Source of the DNA: DUUS01 sp964416365
Lineage (GTDB): Bacteria; Bacillota_I; Bacilli_A; RF39; UBA660
NCBI GenBank assembly: GCA_964416365.1
Contig: CAYQDO010000002.1
Span: forward strand, 1-57,726
Length of the DNA stretch: 57,726 nucleotides
Direction of reading: 5' to 3'
Part shown: positions 48,340 to 55,710 of the stretch, one piece after another
Layout: each line of letters begins with the position of its first letter
Position numbering within the stretch: the stretch's first letter is position 1
Notes under the pieces: generated by a model
What the model saw: the letters and a program-made list of their open reading frames with translations, nothing else
Told to the model about the DNA's origin: nothing
Databases searched by the model: none
Translations under genes and position numbers: made by a program

Positions 48340-49054
48340 TGTTTTCTAAAAATTTCTTACTTTTTAAATATAAGCCAGTATATCTATCATAATAAGAATT
48401 AACAAATTTATTGATATTATTAATAACTTTATCACTTATTTTTAAATCACTAATAGAAGATATCTCTACTAAATAATACATTCTAAGCATCTTTAAAGTT
48501 TTTTCATCATAAATTATTTCATTAGTATAACACTTTTGACAGATATAGCCTCCAGCATCAGGATCAATTGTGACTATTTCCTTACAAGAACCACATTTAC
48601 AGCAAGCATTAAAACTAATACCAACACCTAAATAATCAAGGGCTTTTATTTCAAAAATATTACATATTATTAAAGGGTTTAAACCTTCTTCTATTTTTAA
48701 AACACTATCAATATAGTTTTTATATAAAATTTCATCATTATTTTGTTTCATTATTTGATGAGTTAAATCTGATATGTAGCTCAAATAACTAATTAAAATT
48801 AAATTCTTTTTAGTATTACTTAATTCATTAATGACATCGATACTTTTAATTATAGATAACTTGTCTTCTTTATAATAAAGCCAAAAATTACCAAAGGTAA
48901 ATCTTTGGGTATAGCTGCGTAATGGACTTTTTAATCCTTTAGCTCCTTTAGCTATTGTCCCAACAATTCCTTCTTTAGTAATTATATAAACTATTTTACT
49001 AGTTTCCCCATAGTTAGTTTCATTAACTATGATACCTTCTACTGCTTTTAACAT
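48332..49054 (-). CDS. recO: DNA repair protein RecO
   Basis: Recombination mediator that loads RecA with RecR. N-terminal OB-fold (VEGIIVNETNYGETSKIVYIITKEGIVGTIAKGAKG), helical middle, and a zinc-binding CCKCGSC...CQKC cluster (about 151-177). Length 240 residues is normal. It starts 2 nt after the small YqzL-like gene, matching the Bacillus order era-yqzL-recO. Confidence 0.93.
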   Translation of the reverse strand: MLKAVEGIIVNETNYGETSKIVYIITKEGIVGTIAKGAKGLKSPLRSYTQRFTFGNFWLYYKEDKLSIIKSIDVINELSNTKKNLILISYLSYISDLTHQIMKQNNDEILYKNYIDSVLKIEEGLNPLIICNIFEIKALDYLGVGISFNACCKCGSCKEIVTIDPDAGGYICQKCYTNEIIYDEKTLKMLRMYYLVEISSISDLKISDKVINNINKFVNSYYDRYTGLYLKSKKFLENIQ

Positions 49055-49056
49055 TA

Positions 49057-49137
49057 TTATTCACTTCTCTTATAAATTAAGTAATATTCAATCTTACCAG
49101 TTTTTTTAAATAAATTCCAGGCTTCATCTCTAGTCAT
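49057..49137 (-). CDS. YqzL-like microprotein, 26 aa
   Basis: Short ORF MTRDEAWNLFKKTGKIEYYL followed by IYKRSE. The W..F..TG.IE.YL..K pattern matches the tiny YqzL family encoded immediately before recO in Bacillus, and the position here is identical. Function unknown. The ribosome binding site is weak or distant (AGAAAGG about 12 nt upstream). It is too short for most ORF callers. Confidence 0.7.
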   Translation of the reverse strand: MTRDEAWNLFKKTGKIEYYLIYKRSE

Positions 49138-49176
49138 AGTATTCCCATTACCTTTCTAAAAATATAATGGGAAAAG

Positions 49177-50544
49177 TTATAAAGTTTTATTCACGTTATG
49201 ATTTTCAAAAACAAAATAACCTTTAATATATTCATCCAAGGCGGCATAGTATACATTTAAATATAATGGCAAACCTTGTTTTCTAAGTTCTTCAATAATT
49301 TCTATTTTAGTTTGTTCATCAACTTCTTGATTATTAATACTATGATGAAATTTTAATAATTCATCTTCCAAAAGAAGGGGATTATTTGTCCCATTTGCGA
49401 TTAAAAACTTTTCAACATTTTCATACTCTCTTCTAATTAAATGTTTTTTAAGTAAGGCTTTACGAGCTTTACTTAAAAAAACATCAGGTTTTATATTTAT
49501 ATAACGATAATAATCTAATATATTAAATGTTGCTGTTTGACCGTTTTTAACTATGCCATTTTCAAAATATTCATTCATAAGTTGAATATAGTTAGTTATA
49601 TCCTGAATTTCTGTTTCCAGTTTTTTAGTATATGTATTATATAGTAATTGTTCTTTAGGAGTTCCAGACGAAAATAATGCCAAATATTTATCGAAATTTT
49701 CTTTGGTAATCTCATATTGACCTAATAAAGAATCTAACATTTTAGACGAATCAATAATGTAGGTCTCAATAATTTCCTGAACCTTTGGTTTATAAATAAC
49801 AATCTTAGCATTATTATATTTTAGTTTGGAATTTTTTCTTTTTTGAGTTTCAATATATTCTTCATATTTATCAAAATAATTTTTAAGTTGATTTAGTTTA
49901 TTTATTTGTCCAGCCTTTTCAGGATATTTCTTTATATATAGATTGATTCTTTCTAAAATATTTTCACGTGAATGTCTACCATCTATTACGGCTTTTAAAT
50001 AATCCCCAACATTTTTAGATGACATTTCTAATAGTCTCACAACAGGCACAAAATATGTCTGATTATTATCTTTATCACTTTCATTGCGTTGCTGACAAAC
50101 TGCTTTATAAGTTGCCAATTCTTCAGCAGTAGGCTTTGGATCTACTGTTCTTTGAGCATACTTATGAGCATTTGTTATTATTATTTTGGCACTAGATACA
50201 TTCAGTTCGACAGCTAAATCAGTTAATTCAGATGAATTGTCACCTGATTCCAAAAAGGCCAAAAAAGACTTACGACAGTTTTCTATCGCTTCAGGATTTT
50301 TCATATTAATGTAAGCATTTTGTTGTTTTTGATAAAAGTACTTTTGATAATCGATTATTTGATCATCAGTTGGCTTAGGATCATAGGTTCTTTTCATATA
50401 ATTACGCATATCACTTTTTAAAGTTATTATGGAAATTTGATATTTATCTGCAACTGATTGTAATTTGTCTTCTCCTTCATTTAATAAAGTTTCAAAAGCG
50501 TCTTTTCCTCTTTCAATTTTACTCTTTATACCTGCCACTGCCAT
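49177..50544 (-). CDS. Repeat protein of unknown function between era and recO
   Basis: A 455-residue, soluble, all-helical protein. Two N-terminal units offset by 80 residues share a predicted helix-turn-helix followed by the box R-T-x-D-P-K-P-T (about residues 53-59 and 133-139); further helical units with similar VFLSKARKALLKKHL and EITKENFDKYLALFSS stretches follow. So it looks like an array of HTH-like modules. DNA or RNA binding is only a guess. It starts 3 nt after the era stop; ATG 50544 or GTG 50538 (AGGTGAT 4 nt upstream) are both possible. Confidence 0.65.
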   Translation of the reverse strand: MAVAGIKSKIERGKDAFETLLNEGEDKLQSVADKYQISIITLKSDMRNYMKRTYDPKPTDDQIIDYQKYFYQKQQNAYINMKNPEAIENCRKSFLAFLESGDNSSELTDLAVELNVSSAKIIITNAHKYAQRTVDPKPTAEELATYKAVCQQRNESDKDNNQTYFVPVVRLLEMSSKNVGDYLKAVIDGRHSRENILERINLYIKKYPEKAGQINKLNQLKNYFDKYEEYIETQKRKNSKLKYNNAKIVIYKPKVQEIIETYIIDSSKMLDSLLGQYEITKENFDKYLALFSSGTPKEQLLYNTYTKKLETEIQDITNYIQLMNEYFENGIVKNGQTATFNILDYYRYINIKPDVFLSKARKALLKKHLIRREYENVEKFLIANGTNNPLLLEDELLKFHHSINNQEVDEQTKIEIIEELRKQGLPLYLNVYYAALDEYIKGYFVFENHNVNKTL

Positions 50545-50547
50545 CAC

Positions 50548-51432
50548 CTACTCTTCTTCTTTAAATCCTAATTCTTGTAAATACTTTTCTTTATCTCGCC
50601 AGCTTTTAATAGTTTTGACAAACAATTCTAAATATACTTGTTTACCTAATAAGTTTTCAATATCTCGTCTAGCTAAAGCTCCAATATTTTTAAGCATGGT
50701 TCCTTGCTTGCCAATAATTATTTTCTTTAAGGAATCGCGATCAATAATAATATCAACATAGATATCAATGATATGTCCTTTATCTTTATAATAAGTCGTT
50801 GCACAAGTTACAGAATGAGGAACTTCCTCAGTAGTTAGATTTAATATTTTTTCTCTAACTAGCTCACTAATCATAAAGTAAATGCTAGTATTAGTAATAG
50901 TACCATCATCATAATAAATAATATCATCAGTTAAATATTTTTTAATAACTTTAAGCAAGCGATCAACATTGTCGTTTTTCTTAGCACTAATTGGAACAAT
51001 CTCTGCAAAGTTATATAAGTCTTTTGACTCACCTATAGCTTTAATTATTTCCTCATCAGTTAGTTTATCAATTTTATTTAATATTAGTATGACCGGAAGT
51101 TCAGTATTTTTAAAGGAATCAATAATAAATTTATCCCCTTTACCGATGCCTTGGGCCGCATCAACTACAAACAAAATGACATCTATATCATGAATGGCAT
51201 TATAACTTTGCCGATTTAAATATTTACCCAATTTATCTTTCGGCTTATGAATTCCTGGGGTATCTATGAAAACAATTTGCGTATCCTCATCATTATATAC
51301 TCCTTGAATAGTATTTCTGGTTGTTCCTGCTACATTACTAACAATAGCTATATGATTATTTAAAATTGTATTTAACAAAGTACTTTTTCCTGTATTAGGA
51401 CGTCCTATGATACTGACAAATCCACTTTTCAT
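50548..51432 (-). CDS. era: GTPase Era
   Basis: Essential GTPase that binds the 3' end of 16S rRNA in 30S assembly. G1 GRPNTGKSTLLN, G2 region GTTRNTIQG, G3 DTPGIH, G4 NKIDKL, G5 SAKK, then a C-terminal KH domain with GTMLKNIGALARRDIENLLGKQVYLELFVK. Length 294 residues is standard. AAGGTG ribosome binding site. It follows the two deaminase genes. Confidence 0.97.
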   Translation of the reverse strand: MKSGFVSIIGRPNTGKSTLLNTILNNHIAIVSNVAGTTRNTIQGVYNDEDTQIVFIDTPGIHKPKDKLGKYLNRQSYNAIHDIDVILFVVDAAQGIGKGDKFIIDSFKNTELPVILILNKIDKLTDEEIIKAIGESKDLYNFAEIVPISAKKNDNVDRLLKVIKKYLTDDIIYYDDGTITNTSIYFMISELVREKILNLTTEEVPHSVTCATTYYKDKGHIIDIYVDIIIDRDSLKKIIIGKQGTMLKNIGALARRDIENLLGKQVYLELFVKTIKSWRDKEKYLQELGFKEEE

Positions 51433-51446
51433 AAAACACCTTCTTT

Positions 51447-51815
51447 CTAGTATATATTAAATATTAAATGACCAACTTTCATGATTTTCGTATTACGATT
51501 AATATCATATAAGAAGACCTCTGAACTTGGTTCAAAATGCTCTATAATCATGTCTTTATTAATATGACGTAAATCATTAATGTTTGAAGTACTGACCATA
51601 ATATGGATTTCAGAAAAATCGCCATATTTATATCCAGCCGTAATTGCCCTAGCAATAGCAGTCTGTTCAGCATAGACGGCATCGCGGAAAATGGAATTTT
51701 TAACTGTTACCCCACTAAAAGTATTACCATCTTTCATTACAACAACGGAGCTAAAACATACTTTATCATATGGGGAATTGGAATTGCTTAATAATCTCTC
51801 TAATTCATTAATCAT
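51447..51815 (-). CDS. Cytidine deaminase-like paralogue lacking zinc ligands
   Basis: A 122-residue homologue of the adjacent Cdd, with aligned blocks SPYDKVCFSSVVVMKDGNTFSGV, FRDAVYAEQTAIARAITAGYKYGDFSEIH and VFLYDIN. The catalytic Cys of CAE is Tyr (VYAEQ) and the PCxxC pair is replaced by LRHINK, so none of the three zinc ligands remains; the Glu is kept. It should be catalytically inactive, perhaps a structural or regulatory partner in a mixed tetramer. It overlaps cdd by 8 nt; GGAGGAAG ribosome binding site. Confidence 0.85.
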   Translation of the reverse strand: MINELERLLSNSNSPYDKVCFSSVVVMKDGNTFSGVTVKNSIFRDAVYAEQTAIARAITAGYKYGDFSEIHIMVSTSNINDLRHINKDMIIEHFEPSSEVFLYDINRNTKIMKVGHLIFNIY

Positions 51816-52200
51816 TTTTTACTTCCTCCAATAAATATGCATGAGGGCATAATTCGCTTACTAAAAATTCTTCTTTCTTTCCAGTTATATTATAGCAAAA
51901 AACTTTACTATCCGGTTTAAAAAACTCTACTAATAGTTGCCTACACAAAAAACATGGATAACTGATATTTTTCGAAGAACCCATAACATGGATTTCGGTA
52001 AAATCGCCAGTTTTATAACCTTCAGCAATCGCTGCTGCAATAGCTACTTGTTCAGCACACAGTCCATTTTTAAATGAAGCATTTTCAACATTGACTCCTA
52101 AAAATTCTTGTCCATCATGCATTTTTACAATACACGCTACATTAAAATTTGAATATGGAGCATAAGAATTTTTAATGATCATTTTTAAATTTTCTTTCAT
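51808..52200 (-). CDS. cdd: Cytidine deaminase
   Basis: Zinc enzyme converting cytidine and deoxycytidine to uridine. It has SYAPYSNFNVACIV, the catalytic GLCAEQVAIAAAIAEGY with Cys-Ala-Glu, and SYPCFLCRQLLVEF with the other two zinc cysteines, plus the C-terminal LCPHAYLLEE. Length 130 residues fits the tetrameric type. GGGGA ribosome binding site. The order dgkA-cdd-era is as in Bacillus, but a dead paralogue is inserted. Confidence 0.95.
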   Translation of the reverse strand: MKENLKMIIKNSYAPYSNFNVACIVKMHDGQEFLGVNVENASFKNGLCAEQVAIAAAIAEGYKTGDFTEIHVMGSSKNISYPCFLCRQLLVEFFKPDSKVFCYNITGKKEEFLVSELCPHAYLLEEVKND

Positions 52201-52202
52201 AA

Positions 52203-52583
52203 CTATCCCCTTATTATTTCTATTATTTTTGGTATAAATATAATTCCCCCGATAACAGCTGATGTAAAACTTAAAACCATTACGTAAGCTGCTGCTGTAT
52301 CTTTAGCTAGCTTAGCTTTTATTTTATATTCTTGAGTTGCTAGATCTACTAAATGTTCAATTGCCGTATTTAAAAGTTCAGCTCCAATAACAAGTCCTAT
52401 AGCAAAAACTAAAAAAATCCATTCAATAGTCGAAAGTTTAAAAACAAAACCAGCTATTATAACTAAAACACCAATAATAGAATGAACTTTCATATTTTGT
52501 TCACTTTGAAAAGAACTTTTATAACCAGCAAAAGCATATTTAAATGATTTATCTACTCTTTTGATACTAAATTTCTTTTTCAT
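52203..52583 (-). CDS. dgkA: Diacylglycerol/undecaprenol kinase family protein
   Basis: A 126-residue membrane enzyme with three helices. The N-terminal SFKYAFAGYKSSFQSEQNMKVH amphipathic segment and GAELLNTAIEHLVDL with the catalytic and metal-binding Glu residues identify the DgkA family; in Gram-positives it acts mainly as undecaprenol kinase. The start overlaps the ybeY end by 17 nt. Confidence 0.93.
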   Translation of the reverse strand: MKKKFSIKRVDKSFKYAFAGYKSSFQSEQNMKVHSIIGVLVIIAGFVFKLSTIEWIFLVFAIGLVIGAELLNTAIEHLVDLATQEYKIKAKLAKDTAAAYVMVLSFTSAVIGGIIFIPKIIEIIRG

Positions 52584-52998
52584 TTAAAATCTCCTTCTGT
52601 AAATTAAACATAACGTCTTCTTTTTCTTTGTTATCATGATCATATCCTAGTAGATGTAAAAGTCCATGGAGAGCTAAAAAAGCTAGTTCTCTTCTTTCCC
52701 CAGTTCCATAATCATTAGCTTGTCTTTGCATTTGGGGGATTGAGATAAATATATCTCCTAGTACATTGATTGGACTAACTAGAGCTTTACCATCATTTAA
52801 AGCAAAACTTAAAACATCGGTTGTTTTATCAATATTACGATATGCTTTATTAAGACTAAGAACTTCTTCATCATCAGTCAGAATAATAGAAAAACACGCG
52901 TTACTCACCTTTAATTTACTTAATGTATAGTTCAATAAATCATTTAAATATTCAGTATTAGAATATCTATATTTATTTATTATTTCTATTTCATTCAT
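52567..52998 (-). CDS. ybeY: Endoribonuclease YbeY
   Basis: Metal-dependent RNase for 16S rRNA 3' maturation and ribosome quality control. Signature HGLLHLLGYDHDN with the three zinc-binding histidines; upstream TDVLSFAL and LGDIFISIPQM are family blocks. Length 143 residues. It overlaps the gene before by 4 nt. phoH, its usual neighbour, is missing here and replaced by a VanZ-like gene. Confidence 0.95.
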   Translation of the reverse strand: MNEIEIINKYRYSNTEYLNDLLNYTLSKLKVSNACFSIILTDDEEVLSLNKAYRNIDKTTDVLSFALNDGKALVSPINVLGDIFISIPQMQRQANDYGTGERRELAFLALHGLLHLLGYDHDNKEKEDVMFNLQKEILNEKEI

Positions 52999-53606
52999 AT
53001 TAACACTCCATACAAGCTAAAGATAATATAACACAATGCTAAGATAAATATGAAAAAAATTATATTAAGCAGAATATTATTCTTAATTTTCACAGAATAA
53101 ACTTTTAACATTCTAGATGAAATAATATATAGCAAATAACCAATGTAACCGCCAATTATGTTTAAAATAATATCATCAATATCAAAACTTCTTCCAATAA
53201 AGCTTTGGATTACTTCAATAGCTGAGCTGGTAATAAATACTACTAATAGATTTAAATAAAATTTGTTTAATTTGCAGTAATAGGAAACAAAGTAACCAAA
53301 AGGTAGAAAAAGTAAAACATTACCTATGACATTACGATAAAATAGTTTACTAGTTAAACTATATCGAAAAATTTCTCGAAAAGGAATAAAATTATTACTA
53401 TAAGAATTAAAATCGGTATTTGTTACTAATTCAAATAATAAAAGGGCATAAATGATAAAACAAAGGTTAAGTAATTCCTTATATAAAATAAAAGATTTAT
53501 GATTAGCCTTTAGATAAATACTTCGAATCGTAATTAAAACTAATATAAATAATGTAATCATTGGCCATAAATCATAAATGGCATCAACGGCTATCTCCGG
53601 AATCAA
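52995..53606 (-). CDS. VanZ-like family membrane protein
   Basis: A 203-residue protein with five hydrophobic helices and the VanZ pattern: NFIPFREI, NVIGNVLLFLPFGYFVSYY, SSAIEVIQSFIGRSFDIDDIILNIIGGYIGY. VanZ-like proteins are linked to low-level teicoplanin resistance, but most are of unknown role. It starts with TTG 53606 after AGGAAGTG. Its start overlaps the yqfD end, so it sits in the sporulation/ybeY unit in the place where phoH is found in Bacillus. Confidence 0.85.
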   Translation of the reverse strand: MIPEIAVDAIYDLWPMITLFILVLITIRSIYLKANHKSFILYKELLNLCFIIYALLLFELVTNTDFNSYSNNFIPFREIFRYSLTSKLFYRNVIGNVLLFLPFGYFVSYYCKLNKFYLNLLVVFITSSAIEVIQSFIGRSFDIDDIILNIIGGYIGYLLYIISSRMLKVYSVKIKNNILLNIIFFIFILALCYIIFSLYGVLI

Positions 53607-54735
53607 TTATATCACTTCCTATATCATAGGATTGTACTTTACTAATTAATTCATTAGTAATGACAAATACCTTCATATTTATTGTACTATTATTTTGCTC
53701 TTTTTTCAAAACTTTTTGTTCGATTATCTTACCTTTGCCATTTAATTTTTTAGCAAACTCTTCCTCAATTTTTTTTAAAGCTAACTTTTCAGCTTCCATA
53801 GCTGTATATTTTATTTTTTTAATCTTATATTCAGCTTCATTATAAAAAGCAAAATTGATTCCCAAAATTCTTAATTTTTTAAGATTTTTCCGTTTAAAAT
53901 ATTGATATTTATTTAAAAAAATTGCTTTATTATTAATCATGATATTAAATCTTTTTTTTCCAGTATATTCTTGTATCTCTGTATATAATGGATAACTTAT
54001 ATCGGTAGCATACCAGACTTCCCCATATATTTCCCCACTAGCATGGACATTGCCTTTAATCTCTTCATATAATTTAATTTCTCCGGATATTAAAATAGTT
54101 CCTTTTTTAACATAATCACCGCTGCGCACTAAAACATGGCCTTTCGAACTAATAATTTTAGTAATCAAAGCCTCTTTAGCAGCTACTATATGAGCATAAC
54201 CTTCAGTTTGTTTTTCTTCGGTAATTATTCTTTCTTCAATACGAACAACATATGTCATACCTTCTTTAGTAATACTTATCCATTCTAAATGATGTCTATT
54301 ATTGTTCAGAATTTTTTCTCTAATCTGTTCCAATTCTTCGAAATCTTTACCTAAAGAAAACATTTTAATACCTTGTTCTTCCAACTCATTTTTAACTAAT
54401 TTACGGATTTGAGAGTTTTCATGAATAATATCTATTCTAACAACAAAATTAGTTATGATATCCATTAAAATAAAAGAAAAAATAATTATTAAATAAATAT
54501 AAATATTTTTTTTAAAATGTTTTTTTATAGCTTCTGTTCCTTCATATTTAATAATTGTTATTTCTGAATAGTAATTTAATCTTTTTACACGGTGATAATC
54601 TTCTAATTTTATTTTAACAAACATATTATCATTATCTATATATATTACATCATACAGATTAATTTGATGGTTTATACATTTTTTTATAAATCGACTTAAA
54701 TGATTACTGACTTTAATTATCATCAAGTTATTCAT
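53584..54735 (-). CDS. yqfD: Sporulation protein YqfD
   Basis: A 383-residue protein with a cytoplasmic N-terminus, one transmembrane helix (about 78-98) and a large extracytoplasmic beta-rich region with LVRSGDYVKKGTILISGEI, which resembles the YqfD/SpoIV-type fold, and GEVWYATDISYPLYTEI. YqfD is made in the mother cell in Bacillus and supports late sporulation. ATG 54735 is preferred over the upstream TTG at 54750, which lies inside yqfC and has no better ribosome binding site. It overlaps yqfC by 8 nt. Confidence 0.85.
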   Translation of the reverse strand: MNNLMIIKVSNHLSRFIKKCINHQINLYDVIYIDNDNMFVKIKLEDYHRVKRLNYYSEITIIKYEGTEAIKKHFKKNIYIYLIIIFSFILMDIITNFVVRIDIIHENSQIRKLVKNELEEQGIKMFSLGKDFEELEQIREKILNNNRHHLEWISITKEGMTYVVRIEERIITEEKQTEGYAHIVAAKEALITKIISSKGHVLVRSGDYVKKGTILISGEIKLYEEIKGNVHASGEIYGEVWYATDISYPLYTEIQEYTGKKRFNIMINNKAIFLNKYQYFKRKNLKKLRILGINFAFYNEAEYKIKKIKYTAMEAEKLALKKIEEEFAKKLNGKGKIIEQKVLKKEQNNSTINMKVFVITNELISKVQSYDIGSDIIDSGDSR

Positions 54736-54961
54736 ATTTAACACTTTCAATTAAACCTTCTATTAAAAGCTCATGAAGTTGCATTTTTTTAATCAACATA
54801 TCTTTGCCTTTAATCTTAATTAAACAATTTTTTAAAGCTACTTTAATTAAATCATTATTAAAACTAACTATTTCTTGATAGTTATAAATATATACTTTAT
54901 TATCATATAGGCATATGTAAAAATCCGTGTTTTTTAAAGCATTATTAATAACATCAAGCAT
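54728..54961 (-). CDS. yqfC: YabP/YqfC-family sporulation protein
   Basis: A 77-residue protein with the family pattern IYNYQEIVSFNNDLIKVALKNCLIKIKGKDMLIKKMQLHELLIEGLI. YqfC is a small sigma-E-dependent protein encoded before yqfD in spore formers. ATG 54961 follows GGTGA by 5 nt. Upstream, CATATAAT (about 54985) resembles a sigma-E -10, just after the terminator of yqeY. Confidence 0.85.
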   Translation of the reverse strand: MLDVINNALKNTDFYICLYDNKVYIYNYQEIVSFNNDLIKVALKNCLIKIKGKDMLIKKMQLHELLIEGLIESVKYE

Positions 54962-54985
54962 GATATTCACCAATAAATTATATGC

Positions 54986-55012
54986 AAAAAAAAGTAACCT
55001 ATTATTATAAGT
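54986..55012 (-). terminator. Terminator after yqeY
   Basis: AAGTAAC / GTTACTT arms around an AT-rich loop, then T8 on the minus strand. It separates rpsU-yqeY from the yqfC unit. Confidence 0.75.
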
Positions 55013-55448
55013 TACTTAGTTTATCTTTTATAATATTGCTAACAATTTTCATATCAGCTCTACTACCATATTTACTTTGAAATATTTTAATAATACTTCC
55101 CATAGCTTTAATATCATCAGGTTTTACTTCAGAAATAATTTCATCAATAATTTTAGTAGTTTCTTCTTCGGATAATTCTTCGGGTAAGTACTTACTTAAA
55201 ATTGCTACTTCTTTTTCTAAATATTCTGCTAAATCTTGACGTCCATAAGAAACATATTCTTCTTTAGATTCATTTCTAATCTTAACTTGTTTTTTAATAA
55301 TCATTAAGATTTCATCATCTGTTAACTCAGACTTTTTATTAATTTCGGCATTTTTAAGATCACTTTTAAGCATTCTCAATGTCGACAATTCAATTTTATT
55401 CCCTGATTTTAAAGCATTGGTTAAATCATTATTTATTTGTTCTAACAT
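55005..55448 (-). CDS. yqeY: GatB/YqeY domain protein
   Basis: A 147-residue helical protein with the family blocks LRMLKSDLKNAEINKKSELTD, RNESKEEYVSYGRQDLAEYLEKEVAIL and the C-terminal MGSIIKIFQSKYGSRADMKIVSNIIK. It resembles the tRNA-binding tail of GatB; its role is unclear. ATG 55448 follows AGGTGAT by 4 nt. It lies directly after rpsU, as in most Firmicutes. Confidence 0.93.
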   Translation of the reverse strand: MLEQINNDLTNALKSGNKIELSTLRMLKSDLKNAEINKKSELTDDEILMIIKKQVKIRNESKEEYVSYGRQDLAEYLEKEVAILSKYLPEELSEEETTKIIDEIISEVKPDDIKAMGSIIKIFQSKYGSRADMKIVSNIIKDKLSNL

Positions 55449-55457
55449 TTTAATCAC

Positions 55458-55646
55458 CTAGATATTTTTCTTCCTTTTATGAGAGTTTTTTATCATTGTT
55501 TTCAAGGCCTCTCTTTTTTTAACTCCAGGCTTAACATGAAATTTATGCTTTTTAAGTTCTGAAGGGATACCAGATCTAGCTACACCAACTTTAAACTTTT
55601 TCATAGCACCATCAAGATTACCATTTCTTACTTCTATTCTAGTCAT
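55458..55646 (-). CDS. rpsU: 30S ribosomal protein bS21
   Basis: A 62-residue basic ribosomal protein: IEVRNGNLDGAMKKFKVGVARSGI followed by KKREALKTMIKNSHKRKK. It binds near the 3' end of 16S rRNA and aids initiation. Very strong AAGGAGG ribosome binding site and a consensus promoter upstream. It heads the rpsU-yqeY unit. Confidence 0.96.
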   Translation of the reverse strand: MTRIEVRNGNLDGAMKKFKVGVARSGIPSELKKHKFHVKPGVKKREALKTMIKNSHKRKKNI

Positions 55647-55675
55647 ATTCTCCCTCCTTTCAAAAAAGCTACTTT

Positions 55676-55704
55676 ATTATAGCACTCTTACAACTCCGGC
55701 GCAA
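55676..55704 (-). promoter_or_regulatory. Sigma-A promoter of rpsU
   Basis: TTGCGC (55704-55699), 17 bp, TATAAT (55681-55676) on the minus strand. Confidence 0.7.
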
Positions 55705-55710
55705 GGAAAT

